Shown: positions 29,801-40,180, counted from the first letter of the stretch. The stretch is 64,000 nucleotides of DNA from Plazaster borealis (GCA_021014325.1 CM037459.1:310001-374000), one strand, 5' to 3'. The notes: generated by a model not told the origin, from the sequence alone. A program made the numbers and translations.

Positions 29801-32684
29801 GAAGCGAATTTTCTTGCGTCACAATTGAAAGGGCAGCGCGTACCGATTATTGCGGCACCAAAATTCGCTTTGCATTCGCATTCGCAGGAAGTATGAACCG
29901 GGCTTAAGCGTTCATAATTGAAATGTCCGCCAAAAAAAGCCATGGCTCGCTTGTAAAATGAGAGCCTAAACGTGATTGGTCAAACTGTGGACCAACCTCG
30001 CTGTACTTTCTTGCCTGTGCAACCAATCAGCTGCTGCGTAAGGAAACGCTAGGCAAGATGGACATGTCTGGTTCCTTACTTACTACGTAAAACTGAATGC
30101 GGTGTCGGGTAAACATTGAGGTGCCTGACTATTTAGTGAGAAGACTCACGCGTTGTATTAAATCATTTCATCGTTGTTTGTAACCAAAGGTTCTGTTAGT
30201 TTTTCTTGATTACTAATACTAGGGGGAAACCAACATTGTTAACAGTAACATTTGGTCTTACAAACTTTTCAATTTGGCTTCCTTGCATTTGGCTTTCCAA
30301 ATGTTTGGTGCATTATTTGTCTAAAGTAGGCCTACCACCCAAGGCCAAGCCCATTAAAAATAATAATAATAAACTTATTTCTAAGCATTATTCCATTCCG
30401 CCGATGCTAAAAGTAGATAATCGCCATGGCTTATACTTTTATTTTAGATGCACTATTGCCTTTTAGTACCACCATCACTAGCTCCATCCTACATTTTTTT
30501 TAATTTAACTTTATTTCACACTTCTTGTGAGGGTTGGTCAGTTCATTAATTTAATAATTGTTTACCACCATATTATGACAACACTTTCACATGTTTTCTT
30601 GTTTTCTTCTCTTTTCTCTCACACAACCCACATTTTCATGTACACTACTAGGACCACAATGGTCCCCGAAGTTCGAATGGGTGCGAGACTTGCACAGTCT
30701 ATTGAAAATGAATTTAAAAATCGAACAGGCAAGCGTATTAAACAAAGTATTGTTTATTAAGTTTTATTTTATTTTATAGAAAACTTCAGAAATCAGACTG
30801 TAAAAAGTTACAAGATCGTCACCGTAGCGTAGAGCCTATGTATGATGTACATATAGCGGCAGCAGACAGAGGACAAAATCATCACATTCACGGCACCTTC
30901 TTTACAGTTTTTTTCACCCAAATTACATTTTCTCCCTCTTTTAATCAACAAATATACACAAACCAGCTTACCTCAGCTCTATATAAACACACACATTGAT
31001 TGTTCACTCATAAAGGCCTAAAATCAACCGTAAACTTTCAACATTTTGTCGCCAAAGCGAAAACAAGATGGCTGACGATTTGTTTTTTTCTTGGGGTGCT
31101 GTTGAAGGTTCAGACGGCCGTTTCATTAACTAAGCAATAGAGGCACCAAATAGCAAATATTGTGGGCGTTTGCAAAACCACGACTTGAGCTTGCGCTCCC
31201 ACTTAGGCTGCCTGTTTGAAGCCCCGTACGGCGGAAAGCATGCGTAACTGACGGAGCCTAAGCCAAAGCTCAAGCCCATGGCTCAGGCCGTGGTTTCGCA
31301 AACGGCCTGACTGGAAACTGAAGAAGAAGGAGAAGAAGAAGAAGAAGAAGAAGAAGAAGAAGAAGAAGAATATCCAGCACAAGGACAATATCTCTGCCGT
31401 TGCACGGGCAGAGATAAAAAATACGTCTAAATGCAGAGAAACTACTTATAAGAAAACTTATATCTGTGCTTGATGTCATTATATTAAATTAATGGGTGAT
31501 ATTTGATTGTGATTTTCTTCCAGATTAAAGCAGTGCTCCACACTAAGAATGCAGGGCTTGGTTCTGGTTTAGTGCAGAATATCGATCAAGTGCCATTTAT
31601 AAGACGCAGAAATGAGAAATGGGATAGAGCTAGAAAGCGTTATCCGCAAATAGGGGTTTTTAACCAAGCCAAGGCCGCACCATCATGGGTACAAGGTGGA
31701 GCAGAACAAATTGAAACAAGTCGGAAAGATCAAACAGCAGACACTGGGCTTGGTTTTGAAGTTGTGCAGTTACCACTAGCTACACAAAGACAAATGCAAC
31801 AGGGTAGATCTGATGAGATTGTTGAGATTTGGGATGAATCTATGGAGACATCTTCAGATCAACAGAAGGAAGATCATGGTTCAGGACTGACTCCCTCAAA
31901 TGAACCTGTCAAACAAACTAATGATGGCAGTTCAGCTGATAAACATGAACAGGGAAAAGTATCTATTGATAACTATGAGAAACTGCTGCTAGGTACTGTA
32001 GAAGAAAACCTAAATAATGTAGGCATAGGTTCCCACATGGAAGTAAGTAGTAGTGAACAGTTTGTTAAAGGGAAAGAAGGTAAGTTGGGTAGACAGTTGC
32101 AGAAAAGATCCAACGATGATACACTAGCTGAGGCTGAGGCTGGTAGCAGTCAGAAGAACTTGACTAGCAATGAAGCTGTGGATTGTCATTCTAAATCAGT
32201 TGATGAATCAATACAGATGCCAACTACATCAACGGATCAAAATATCAAGAATTCTGAGAATACCTCCCAGAATCCATCATCAGTTGAAAAAACAACTGAA
32301 AATGAACAAAATACTGGAGTGGAAGATAATATTGATAAGTCAGAGTCATCGTCACGATCTGGTAAAGATCAAAGTGAAAAGGAATCGGACAAAGTTACAC
32401 TCCAGATGACCTCTGAGAATGCAGGAAGCTTAAACGGCAAAGGAAAAATCGAAATGAAATGGAATAAAGGTGGAAAGGAGAAACTGACATCTAATCTGTT
32501 AGCGTTTGAGAAGAGTGATTCTGAAGATGAGGGAAAGGAGGAAGGATGTATCACGAATGAAAATAAGCAAAAGAGTAAATTACAAGGGACTAAATCATCA
32601 GAAAAGGATAGCAATTCTAGTACAAGGCAGATATCAGATAGGCCCACTAGATGGTCAAAGAAAAAGAGCTCATCTGGCAAATAG
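20671..32684 (+). CDS. AGGF1: AGGF1, angiogenic factor with G-patch and FHA domains
   Basis: Twelve coding exons: 20671-20817, 21648-21812, 22368-22499, 23643-23834, 24350-24517 (or 24521), 24586-25630, 25759-25870, 26212-26362, 27148-27310, 27835-28051, 28659-28758, 31524-32684. The product is about 1,250 residues. Order: N-terminal coiled coil (1-75), OCRE repeat region with SGMYYDCNSGYYYD and LYYDPNSGIYYYFD (about 130-175), basic then acidic linker (215-615), FHA domain (about 620-750; TIGR, SKRHAQI and LGSQNGTLLNG), CEPGQVQA motif, Lys-rich helix, G-patch (about 832-885; LLSKMGWTEGQSLGKNDQGI) and a hydrophilic tail. This order is that of vertebrate AGGF1, a nuclear and secreted protein with proposed roles in angiogenesis and RNA-linked processes. 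Human AGGF1 is about 714 residues; the excess is in the 348-codon linker exon and the 386-codon tail exon. I chose ATG 20671 because it is the first in frame and has G at -3 and +4. Confidence 0.93.
20838..21230 (+). repeat. Cluster of TGTTGCATTTGGCAG motifs in AGGF1 intron
   Basis: TGTTGCATTTGGCAG or a one-base variant occurs near 20921, 20967, 20999, 21127 and 21172. The inverted form GCTAAATGCAAC lies at 20875. The cluster is bracketed by AACCCTAACC at 20865 and GGGTTAGGGTT at 21209, so it may be one decayed inverted-repeat element. Confidence 0.55.
21648..21812 (+). CDS. AGGF1: AGGF1 exon: end of coiled coil
   Basis: Acceptor TTCTATAG, donor GCT-GTAAGT, 55 complete codons. VETLSQELLDIRGTLKK continues the coiled coil; the following GCQID resembles the VEVQTE segment of vertebrate AGGF1. 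Confidence 0.88.
22368..22499 (+). CDS. AGGF1: AGGF1 exon: OCRE region part 1
   Basis: Acceptor TGTTTAG, donor CAG-GTGAGA, 44 codons. The SVADSVKAAAEAAV helix and SGMYYDCNSGYYYD match the AGGF1 block before and within OCRE (octamer aromatic repeats). Confidence 0.93.
22771..23187 (-). mobile_element. LINE fragment, reverse transcriptase C-terminal end
   Basis: The minus-strand frame reads ASVWDPHTQKNITKLEKVQ, RSAARFVYSDY, SSVTSMLKDMEWHTLQ and VDWNSLPPAV, the conserved C-terminal end of CR1/Jockey-like ORF2. It is 5'-truncated inside AGGF1 intron 3, in antisense orientation. The reading frame of about 135 codons is still intact, so the insertion is fairly young. Confidence 0.85.
23643..23834 (+). 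CDS. AGGF1: AGGF1 exon: OCRE region part 2 and basic stretch
   Basis: Acceptor TTTTTCAAAG, donor GAT-GTAAGG, 64 codons. LYYDPNSGIYYYFDERSSSY and FHSQVEL are the canonical end of the AGGF1 OCRE domain; a KGRGRGFEKKTGKRR basic stretch follows. Confidence 0.93.
24258..24315 (+). repeat. Short dispersed repeat (WEENL-type)
   Basis: AGTTTTATATGTGGGAAGA and AATGGGAAAAACCCA resemble GGATGTGGGAGGAAAT and CAGGAAAACCCACATAA at about 43818-43860. A widespread marine-invertebrate repeat motif; the open frame across it is not an exon. Confidence 0.4.
24350..24521 (+). CDS. AGGF1: AGGF1 exon with conflicting phase (possibly optional)
   Basis: Acceptor GACCTGCAG is good and the frame (EDSLTSTMSRLTLEPNQ ... 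PRIRINLPARSLPA) has no stop. The obvious donor, GCAG then GTAGGT at 24522, leaves phase 1, but the next exon only reads in phase 0; joining them yields a stop within seven codons. A GC donor at 24518 (CCT then GCAGGT) restores the frame. Skipping this exon also restores it, because 23834 ends in phase 0. Confidence 0.6.
24586..25630 (+). CDS. AGGF1: AGGF1 large charged linker exon
   Basis: Acceptor GTGCTGTAG, donor GAAG-GTAAAT, 348 codons plus one base. The first third is Arg/Lys-rich (SRRDRREVRLRKKHR), the middle is Gln/Glu/Asp/Ser-rich, and the end is strongly acidic (SSDELEEGELSDSESFGSD), like the EPEEGEITDS block just before the vertebrate FHA domain. It looks intrinsically disordered. 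Confidence 0.92.
25759..25870 (+). CDS. AGGF1: AGGF1 exon: start of FHA domain
   Basis: Acceptor CTCCCACAG, donor GGAAG-GTATTT. It encodes YPPCIRMIV, GSLFIVTCSGGTIGR; PPCIR and the TIGR strand are conserved in AGGF1. Exits in phase 2 within the FHA Arg codon. Confidence 0.93.
26212..26362 (+). CDS. AGGF1: AGGF1 exon: FHA core
   Basis: Acceptor TTTGAAG, donor GAG-GTGAGT. It encodes the phosphothreonine-binding loops: SKRHAQIVYE, IKDLGSQNGTLLNG. All key FHA positions (S..H, N-G-T, N-G) are present. Its 3' two-thirds is duplicated in the following intron. Confidence 0.94.
26396..26527 (+). pseudogene. Tandem duplicate of the FHA exon 3' part, with stop
   Basis: A near-identical copy (offset 134 bp) of 26262-26395, including the exon end, the donor GTGAGTGAGTGAG and intron start. 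It reads the same FHA frame but has TGA where the exon has CGA (Arg) and TCA for ACA, and it lacks an acceptor. A young, inactive partial exon duplication. Confidence 0.9.
27148..27310 (+). CDS. AGGF1: AGGF1 exon: end of FHA and CEPGQV motif
   Basis: Acceptor CCTCCACTCAG, donor GCAG-GTAAAA. TIGGTTIRLHIHAGDETCEE and CEPGQVQA match the LSFHIHPGSDTCDGCEPGQV block of human AGGF1. Confidence 0.94.
27535..27779 (+). repeat. Two-copy 125-bp tandem duplication
   Basis: TATGGCTGTGACTGTTGGC begins at 27535 and again at 27660, and the copies are almost identical through CATAGCCATAGCCAGTCC. The unit also contains self-complementary GGCTATGGC/GCCATAGCC pieces. Intronic; ends just before the acceptor of the next AGGF1 exon. 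Confidence 0.9.
27835..28051 (+). CDS. AGGF1: AGGF1 exon: Lys/Arg-rich linker before G-patch
   Basis: Acceptor CTCTTGAAG, donor ATAG-GTAAAT. KKELRQLKKKF, YMDRAGDRRRIVGS and DEPASV follow the human KERRKELKKIRVKYG, YKDRAGKRREQVGSE, DDAPASV in order. Confidence 0.94.
28659..28758 (+). CDS. AGGF1: AGGF1 exon: G-patch
   Basis: Acceptor TTACACAG, donor CCG-GTAAGT. LGHKLLSKMGWTEGQSLGKN followed by DQGIKEP is a full G-patch first half (hhxxMGWxxGxGLGxxxxG) with Ser in place of one Gly (GQSLG for GEGLG). Confidence 0.94.
29767..29904. mobile_element. Harbinger-type MITE, 138 bp
   Basis: AGCCCGGTTCATACCTCCTG at the left and CAGGAAGTATGAACCGGGCT at the right are inverted repeats with one or two mismatches. 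TAA flanks both ends (29764-29766 and 29905-29907), the usual PIF/Harbinger target duplication. Confidence 0.85.
30724..31085 (+). repeat. Repeat family B, copy 1
   Basis: Shares with 46590-46945 the ordered blocks CAGGCAAGC, TTTATTAAGTTT, CAGAAATCAGAC, GTAAAAAGTTAC, CACATTCACGGCAC, TTTCACCCAAATT, CTCTATAT, AAAATCAACC, AACTTTCAACATTTTGTCGC, AAGCGAAAACAA then ATGGC. Same orientation. Not enclosed by obvious terminal repeats here. Confidence 0.85.
31166..31312. mobile_element. Short palindromic element
   Basis: GCGTTTGCAAAACCACG, CTTGAGC and CTTAGGCT at the left are matched in inverted order at the right (AGCCTAAG, GCTCAAG, CGTGGTTTCGCAAACGGC). Adjacent to a GAA microsatellite. Confidence 0.65.
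31319..31370 (+). repeat. (GAA)n microsatellite
   Basis: About 16 AAG/GAA triplets. It immediately abuts the palindromic element at 31166-31312. Confidence 0.95.
31524..32684 (+). CDS. AGGF1: AGGF1 last exon: end of G-patch and long hydrophilic tail
   Basis: Acceptor TTTCTTCCAG, stop TAG at 32682-32684, 386 codons. It begins KNAGLGSGL, the last Gly-rich turn of the G-patch, then RRRNEKWDRARKRYPQ, equal to KKNWDKARERF of human AGGF1, where the human protein ends soon after. Here about 330 further residues rich in Ser, Gln, Glu, Lys and Asn follow, ending in a basic RWSKKKSSSGK. The tail looks disordered. Confidence 0.93.
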   Translation: MKAVLHTKNAGLGSGLVQNIDQVPFIRRRNEKWDRARKRYPQIGVFNQAKAAPSWVQGGAEQIETSRKDQTADTGLGFEVVQLPLATQRQMQQGRSDEIVEIWDESMETSSDQQKEDHGSGLTPSNEPVKQTNDGSSADKHEQGKVSIDNYEKLLLGTVEENLNNVGIGSHMEVSSSEQFVKGKEGKLGRQLQKRSNDDTLAEAEAGSSQKNLTSNEAVDCHSKSVDESIQMPTTSTDQNIKNSENTSQNPSSVEKTTENEQNTGVEDNIDKSESSSRSGKDQSEKESDKVTLQMTSENAGSLNGKGKIEMKWNKGGKEKLTSNLLAFEKSDSEDEGKEEGCITNENKQKSKLQGTKSSEKDSNSSTRQISDRPTRWSKKKSSSGK

Positions 32685-33537
32685 ATCTTGAATACCACCA
32701 CAATTATTACTATCTCACCTAAAAAAAATCAAATTAAACTTGAACCTGTGTTTGACTTTAACTGGGCAAGGTGTATCTTTTGGATCAGTTTAATGCCAGA
32801 CCTCAGCAGTATCCGAATTGGTGGCCAAGGGTGTTGCTAAGGACATCCTATACTTCAACGAACGACGCAACGATCCAGCCATGACACGGCCTTTGTTAGA
32901 GTGACAAAGTCCCGGAAAATGCTAATTGCTGAAGAACTCTTTGACGGCCTATCTTGATGTTTTGTTTTTTATTATCAGTTTTGGAAATCATTTGGATGAT
33001 CCAGTCAGTTTATTGAATGCATGTTGCATTAAACAAATCATATTAAAAGCACACTAAAAGTGATTATCAGATTTCTAAATCTTGCCAATAGCCTAATGTA
33101 GCTCAAGTTATCAAAGCTACAATTTTTGATATAAGAAGATATTTGTAAATGTTTTGTTAATGTTTCAGACTATTTAATTCCATTTTCCCTTCAGTTGGTG
33201 TAAAGTGATACTATTAGAAAGCATGCTGCATATGAGGTAACATTAACAGGTTGGGTGGGTTTGGGTCCGTTTGTTCGGAGCTCCCAGCATTTCAGAATCC
33301 TGTGTTCAAAAAAGAAATTCCAATGCTGAAATTTGGTCACTGTCAACCTTTTTTTTCTCTTTTTTTTTTTAGCCATTTCGAGAGTTCAACATTTTCAGTT
33401 GTCAAATTTACAAATATTGCTGTGTAATTTTAATTTTATATGTTTAGGAGTTTGTGATGTTTTTTATTTCAGGCATATATTAAACACAAGAGTATCAAAG
33501 AACAACACAAAATACACCGTACTCGTAGTATAGTAAC

Positions 33538-33543
33538 TTTATT
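33538..33543 (-). terminator. Possible PIAS poly(A) signal
   Basis: AATAAA on the minus strand in the context GTAAATAAAGTTAC. It would imply a 6.5-kb PIAS 3' UTR. Other minus-strand AATAAA sites lie between here and the stop. Confidence 0.25.
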
Positions 33544-34746
33544 TACACATTGTATATATACAATGTTATAATAACACCCAAATAATTGTCAAATATTGTA
33601 AGGTTTGTTACTTGAAGATCTCAACTTTTATTATATTTCTGATCAGTCTAAATCTTTCCTTTATAAAATAATATCCCAAAGTATCCCCTAAATGTCAACA
33701 TTGAAGTGAAGACTCCTTGCAAAGAACAAATCAATGACTGCTGAAAAATGATGGAAATGCATTGTCTGCTAATTTCTAGCAAGGTTTGGTTAGGACTATA
33801 CAGAAAGCATCATGAGTATTTAGGGTTTCATACCAAAGTAGAATTTGATGATCTGATGATCAAGTAGCTAAATAATGCATAGATACAGGGTCACTCTATT
33901 GAAATTCAACTGACTGAAACCTTACTGCTAGTGTACCTATACATCATGGATTTATTTGGAGTTTCCTCCCTTAGACGTATGTCCATCACTTGTTTCGTTG
34001 AATAGGTGAAATAGCCACCATTTTAATTATATTTATTTTATACAGCATCCACAGCGCAAGGGCCAAAAATGGATGGATACTAATTTCAGAAAGGAACAAT
34101 AAGTATTTGTAATTTCCACATCTTGGAAGGGAGGGGGTGCCTTTAAATCTAATTAATATTATTTCTTGGTTTATTCTGCAGTGACTTCCATTCTTCACTT
34201 GAAGAGAGGTTCCATGTTCAAATTCAGTTTTGTGATGCACTCATTTTCCAATAGATAGAGTCCTTATGAAAAGGGGGAACCGAAAATATTCAAGTCTCTA
34301 ACTTCAGGTTAAAATGGTTTAAAATGCCACCACTGTGTTTGATACTCTTCAAGTACATTTGTCAAAAACCAAAAACATTTGATGACGTCACATTTAAAAT
34401 ATATGGTCTGTACATTTTTGTGCAGAGACTTGTATTTTTGCCCACTTTCATGAGGACTCTATCTATTGGTAAATGAGTGCATCACAAAACTGAATTTAAC
34501 CTTGGAGATTTGTGTGTATCTCATATTGATTAACTGGTTTATTTGTGACAAGCAACCATCTTCTTCGTGCTCACCCCGGTCACAATTTACACACAATGTA
34601 ATAAGGGGGATACTCAACAAGATATGCGTGTTGCTGTCTCAAGTCATTTTCTTCTTTCATCTATTTATGTACACATGTGATTTACCTTAGCTTGTATCTT
34701 TTTACCCTTCACATGTACATGAGTATTTATATGGTTTTGATTTGCA

Positions 34747-34752
34747 AATAAA
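34747..34752 (+). terminator. Possible AGGF1 poly(A) signal
   Basis: AATAAA in the context TTTGCAAATAAAGTCAAC, 2.1 kb after the AGGF1 stop. ATTAAA variants occur nearer, around 33028 and 33044, so usage is uncertain. Confidence 0.3.
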
Positions 34753-37700
34753 GTCAACTTGAAATGAAGTGATGTTTCCCTCTAAATGTTTGTAAAACAG
34801 TCACAGTAAACAAACCAAGTAAACAAATCTCTTGGCTGTGAAAGCTTCATTTAAATAGTTCAAAGAGCCAATGTGTTGATTTTCTCTTTTTCTTAAAGAT
34901 GAATGCACTCAGAATGGGCTTTATTTGTGTAAAATTAACACCAATTGAGATTTACAATTCCCTATTATTTGTCCATCATGTTGAGTTCAATGATGTGCAC
35001 CTTGTATACCTAACCATTGGATACAGAAGGATGTAAGCAGCTAAACATGCCAAGTTGTAGTCCAAGAAAGTCAAATGGACATTGTCAAACATTAATCAAT
35101 GGCAGGGGAAAATCAGAATGGGAAAAAATACATTGAGAGTATTTTGATCAATAACTCATTTAAGTTCAAAATGCAGCTATGTTAATGCTTTAACCTTCCT
35201 GCAGGGACAAAGTATTGTACCTACTGTGTCTGGCAGGAGACAGATCATCCAACAAAATGTAATCATTGATGATAACATGATCATAATAAAATACACAATT
35301 CCCAAGACTTCATTTACACACAGTCTACTGTCATAAGTCCACCTTATGACAAGATGGAACGAAAATACATGTCTGATAAACAATATTGTGAAGAAAAGTT
35401 TATAAGCATAAGTGGTGGAGAGTAATAGACATTAAATACTTTTCAAAATGATAACAATGAGATTACTTTATAAACTTATATCTGAAACTAACCCCCAGAA
35501 ATAAATCCAAATGCTGACAAATGGCAGTAAAAAATGCTTTGAAATCCTTTCAAAAACCGTAGTTAAATCATCCTGCTTGAGGATGTACATTGAGCGAAGA
35601 CTTCCAAAAACAAACCCTTGTAGGAAATCAATATTACAGACATTGACTTGTAAGAGTCCTTTCAATTAATACTATCTATGGAGCTTTAGAAAAGCATCAA
35701 CATTATCCTTGCTTAATGACTTATAGAGAGACTCGGACAAGTTCAGGAATTGTAGACTAGCATATTTTACAACAGATTAAAGTACAGTTAATAAGTTTAA
35801 GTGTAATTGCTATGAATTCTATAATGTACCGGACTAGGTCTAAACATGTATTGCTTTAAGTTTTTATTCACAAGATTGACGATGACAATACAACTCAAAT
35901 TTGCAACTATAGAAAGAAAAATACAGGTAATAGAATAATATTGGATTTTATACGATTTCAGAAACTCATAACAATTCCTTTAGAACAAATTAAAAGAGAT
36001 TCATCTCATAAAACCACCCAAATGCAAATTCATGCTTAGTCAGCTTAAAAAGAATTCAACAATCTGCCTTTAACATTTTAAAACGTTCTCCTTAAGATAT
36101 AACTTTGAACTCTATATATATAACACAAAAGGTGCATTTTAGAAAATCCTACAATCCCAATTTCATTAAAGTAAAATATGTAAATTGCTACCAAGATTTT
36201 GAACTGAAACACAATCTCTATTGTTGCCGAGTCTTTTAATTTCTCCCACAAGTTTTGAGGTGGCAAGGATGTATCTAAAAAGAAGAAAACAATTCACTCC
36301 CCCCCCCCAAGAAGAAACTAATTGAGATTAATGTCAATCTATCTAAGAAACAGTCATATAAAAAAACACAAATTTCACAATGGAACATTCAACACCAACT
36401 TTTAAAAAACAACAAACACCTTCAAATGTACACTGAGGCATATAGCTACACTTTGTACAAGAAGAAGAGTGCCAAGGTTGGAGACTCCTCATTAAAAATA
36501 CTCCGTTTATAAATACCAAGTTATAAATTTTCATAAATAAGTTTAGCTTAGACAAAGCTAAAATGGGCTTTGGTACACGGTCTGAGGCTGACTACACTGT
36601 GATGCTATGTGAGTTAACATTACTAGGAAGGTACCTCTGTTGGATGTCAGCATGGCTTAGTATTAATAACTAACCGCAAATTTCATCTGTTAAGACAAAG
36701 GCAGTCAATAAAGAAGATCAATCAACAGAACTAAAGTCAAGCTAGGGCTTTCAATCTTCAAACTTTGTCTATTTAAAGGTATCTAACAGGAATGGTATAG
36801 GATAAAAACATTATTTAATTTTGGCCTGAAAGCTTACTGATTATGAAGTTCATACTAGAACCGCTTTTTCTGGGAAATATTTCCTTCTGAAATGAAGTCA
36901 TATTCGACTGTATCTAAAAACCATTACAAAAAAACAAACAGCTGATTTCCATCATTATACTACCAAAATTAAGGACAATGTGTTTACATGCTGAACATTT
37001 TGCATGGTTTTTCACTACTTTCTCCTGACATACACAACGGATTAAGCCAAAACTTTCACAGGTTTGTTATTTCATGTATATGGTTGATCACACAAAACAT
37101 GCACACTGTCTGCGACTATTTTTCAACTCAACCAATCCTGTATAATACCTCTAATAAACTGCTGATCATGCCTACCGTGACTGTTTGTAGTTCTTTATCC
37201 AACATGTACCAAAAGAGAGCAGTTGGGTTGATAACCTAGGTAAAAGATTAAACAAACTAAAAATCCAATCAATAAGTAGTTTTATACTGCAATACCTTTG
37301 TAACCCCGTTTGTAAGTCTAGTTTCATTCAGCCCTGGTTTGGTTACATTGTTTTTAGCTGGAGAATAAAATAGCTGGCTAGAAAGGTTCTACAGGTAGGG
37401 ACTTATCTACATCTACACCAGCATTAATCGAACACTAGACTTGTATCAGTTTTATAACAATGTTATTAACCCTAGAAGCATTCATGTAGCCTCAGATCCA
37501 TGGTGCTTAATATGTATAGTTTGTGATATATTTCACTAAGTAATGCTAACTTGTTAAGCAAGTTTGTTAAGCTTGATTGCCTGTGCATCAAACTACAAAC
37601 ATATCAAGCATTTCTGATTGGTTCAAACACAGGCTAAATATTAAATTATCCTATTTCAATGTTGAAATGAAAATGACATTGCTACACCATCTATTCTGTA

Positions 37701-40009
37701 TTGAAATACTCAATAGTGCTTATCACATTAACTGTGACTATAAAATGAACAGTAATAGCTTGTCATTAACTATCAAACACACTTCATTGCATAAAAATCA
37801 TTTTAAAACTTAAATTTAAAAAAAAAATTTTCTTAACCTTTGGCCAAAGAAACTCCCAATTGAAGGGGGGGGGGGGGTCGGTGTATTCTATTGGTTTAAA
37901 GTAAGGTTAGCCCAAATATTTCAAAGAGATGCTTTGTAGAAAATCCTTCTTCACAAATTGACTCTGCTAGGGTCGGAACGTCAGGCCATTAACTATTTTT
38001 TGCATTTATACCATAGGTCCTTTTGGTTGATAAACAGCTAATTCTATTTTCTCAGGCAACCACTAACAAACATTTATTAACAATAACATTTTGATCGGTA
38101 ACCAAATTCTGCTGAGCCAAATTTGAATATGTTAAGCACCTCTATGACATAGATCCCTATGGGCAAAACAGCTTTTGATAAGACACCATGGATGCATTGT
38201 ATTCTCTAAGTTTGGTTTAAAGGAGAATTTCTTGATGATCCTTACAGCAAAATAAAATAAACTTCTAGAATATGTAATTGAAGAAGTGGTTCCATTACGA
38301 AATGTACACTGGCCCAATGTCATGAAGTAAGTATAAACTGTTGCTGACAATAATAATCTGCTAAGCAAAATTTAAGCAGAGAACCACTTATAATGAGAAT
38401 CTTTTTGCCATGGTACTTTGGTTGGTAACCCATTTCTGCTGAGCAATATTTATACATGCACTGCAGATAATTAGTTTGGTAGCATTATGAGATTGAGCCT
38501 GAGCGTGTACAACCAATGACGTGCCAGCATTTGACCTTAACACATCATTTTAGAGAGAGAGAAAATTACATAAAAATGTGTTAGCCTTTATTAAAATATG
38601 ATGTGTCTTTGGTTTAATTATTTCCAACATGAATCTTAAACTAATGCTCTGGGGAAAGAATGCAAATTGCTAATGACTGCATGACAGTTGTCAACAATGA
38701 TTACAGTCTTGACATATTATAATCATAACTGGTACCCTCTTGGAAGAATGCTTAGTGCTAATGACCGCATGCCAATTGTCAACAATGATCTTTACATATG
38801 TATAACCATAACTGGTTCCCTCTTCTTCTTCTTCCCGAAACTTTCTATTAACTTGAAGCATGATTAAAACAAAACATACAATAGAAACATTGAACAAATA
38901 CTTTCCAAATTATTACAACTTCAGTTGAATGCAGTAGTTCATCAAGCATCATAAAAGTCATACTGATGACATCTCAGACAATTTGAAGACATTTTACCAC
39001 ACTGTTATGTTTTTACCAAGAATCTCAATTATTTGATTGTTTCTGATAAGAAGTCCCGGTGGTCTTTGTGTACATTACATTGGAGAACATTTGAGGAGGA
39101 TACAAAGACAATCAAGGGATAAGTTGATCTTGGTCTCTCCTTCTGATATGTTTGAGACTTATCTTGAAATATCTCTGACAAATTCTCATCCAAACTAAAA
39201 CTGATGAACAGTGTGGTCCTAAGATGTCGATATCAATCACCCACCTAAGCACTCATAAGCTTGTTCAGCAATGCAATGTAATACTTGGGACTGGTTAAAT
39301 ACTTAATGTACGTACAACAGCTCCATACCACTTGGTTGGGGTGCATTGTCGTCAAACATTAAATGTATGTAGCATCTGAAATGGATTATTTGTCAATCAT
39401 CCATTTCTATATTACCATGAGACAATGTGAACAATTTTCTCTTTATTCTTGAAAATGTTGTGCCTGTTTGTTATTCATAACTGTCCTTTTTATTATAATA
39501 ATTCATCAATCTTGGCTAAAGAAAATCAATTTGAACTAATTTTTAAAAATTGGACACTGAAAGTTTGTCAGGTTTATTTTGATGTATAAATCTTTCAAGT
39601 GTAAGTCAATCAATTAAACAGCAGGTGTTTTGTTTGAACTGAATCCTTGGTTTATACAATAAAGTATATATTCACAGTATGTAGTCCTCAACAATCACTC
39701 ATGTTGATCTATATTCACCTGACACTCATCATCACAGAGGGACCAACTTATAATGCTACGTACGTCCCAGCAATATCTTACCATACAGAACCACATGGTA
39801 CAACTAGAAAACCATACACATTAAACTAGACATGTAGAAATCAGATACTACCTCAGTTCAGATAGATAGTTATTGGTGTAACTGTTAAGGTAGCTCTGAG
39901 GGTTATAGTAATAGGATGGATGTTGTCGACTACTACTAGTGTATGTCACGTAGCTCCCCGGCCCGGCCGCTCTTTGTGGTGTACTTTCGGCTGGACTGGG
40001 GTCAAGACG

Positions 40010-40180
40010 TCAATCGAGCGCAATAACATCAGCAAGGTTGTAACCGCTGGCGCTACCATTGCTGGCTGTTCTGCTGGTACCGCTGCTGTTGCTGTTTGTT
40101 GTGCTGATGCTGCTGGCACTGCGGATGCTGGTGCTGGAGGCAGCGAGGTGGTCAAAATAGAGATGTGGCATGTATTGTGA
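40010..40180 (-). CDS. PIAS: PIAS last coding exon
   Basis: Acceptor ATGGTTACAG, stop TGA at 40012-40010, 56 codons plus stop. A Ser/Thr/Asn-rich run ([18 protein letters not shown]) leads to NLADVIALD, comparable with the conserved PIAS end DIISLD. Confidence 0.9.
   Translation of the reverse strand, partial: SQYMPHLYFDHLAASSTSIRSASSISTTNSNSSGTSRTASNGSASGYNLADVIALD

Larger units (their letters stand above)
28759..31523. other. Last intron of AGGF1
   Basis: 2.8 kb holding a Harbinger-type MITE (29767-29904), a 300-bp segment shared with 46590-46945 (30724-31085), a small palindrome (31166-31312) and a GAA microsatellite (31319-31370). A poly-G run lies near 29000. No exon is evident. Confidence 0.6.
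32685..40009. other. Tail-to-tail 3' UTR and intergenic region between AGGF1 and PIAS
   Basis: AT-rich, no exon recognised on either strand. Possible poly(A) signals are noted separately. Homopolymer runs of C (36299-36308) and G (37866-37877) occur. Much of 33540-40009 may be long PIAS 3' UTR, but the sequence alone cannot fix the boundary. Confidence 0.5.

Noticed and set aside
29758..29943. 61-codon minus-strand frame starting MAFFGGHF
   Set aside because: Most of it is the Harbinger-type MITE; no domain and no conservation expected.
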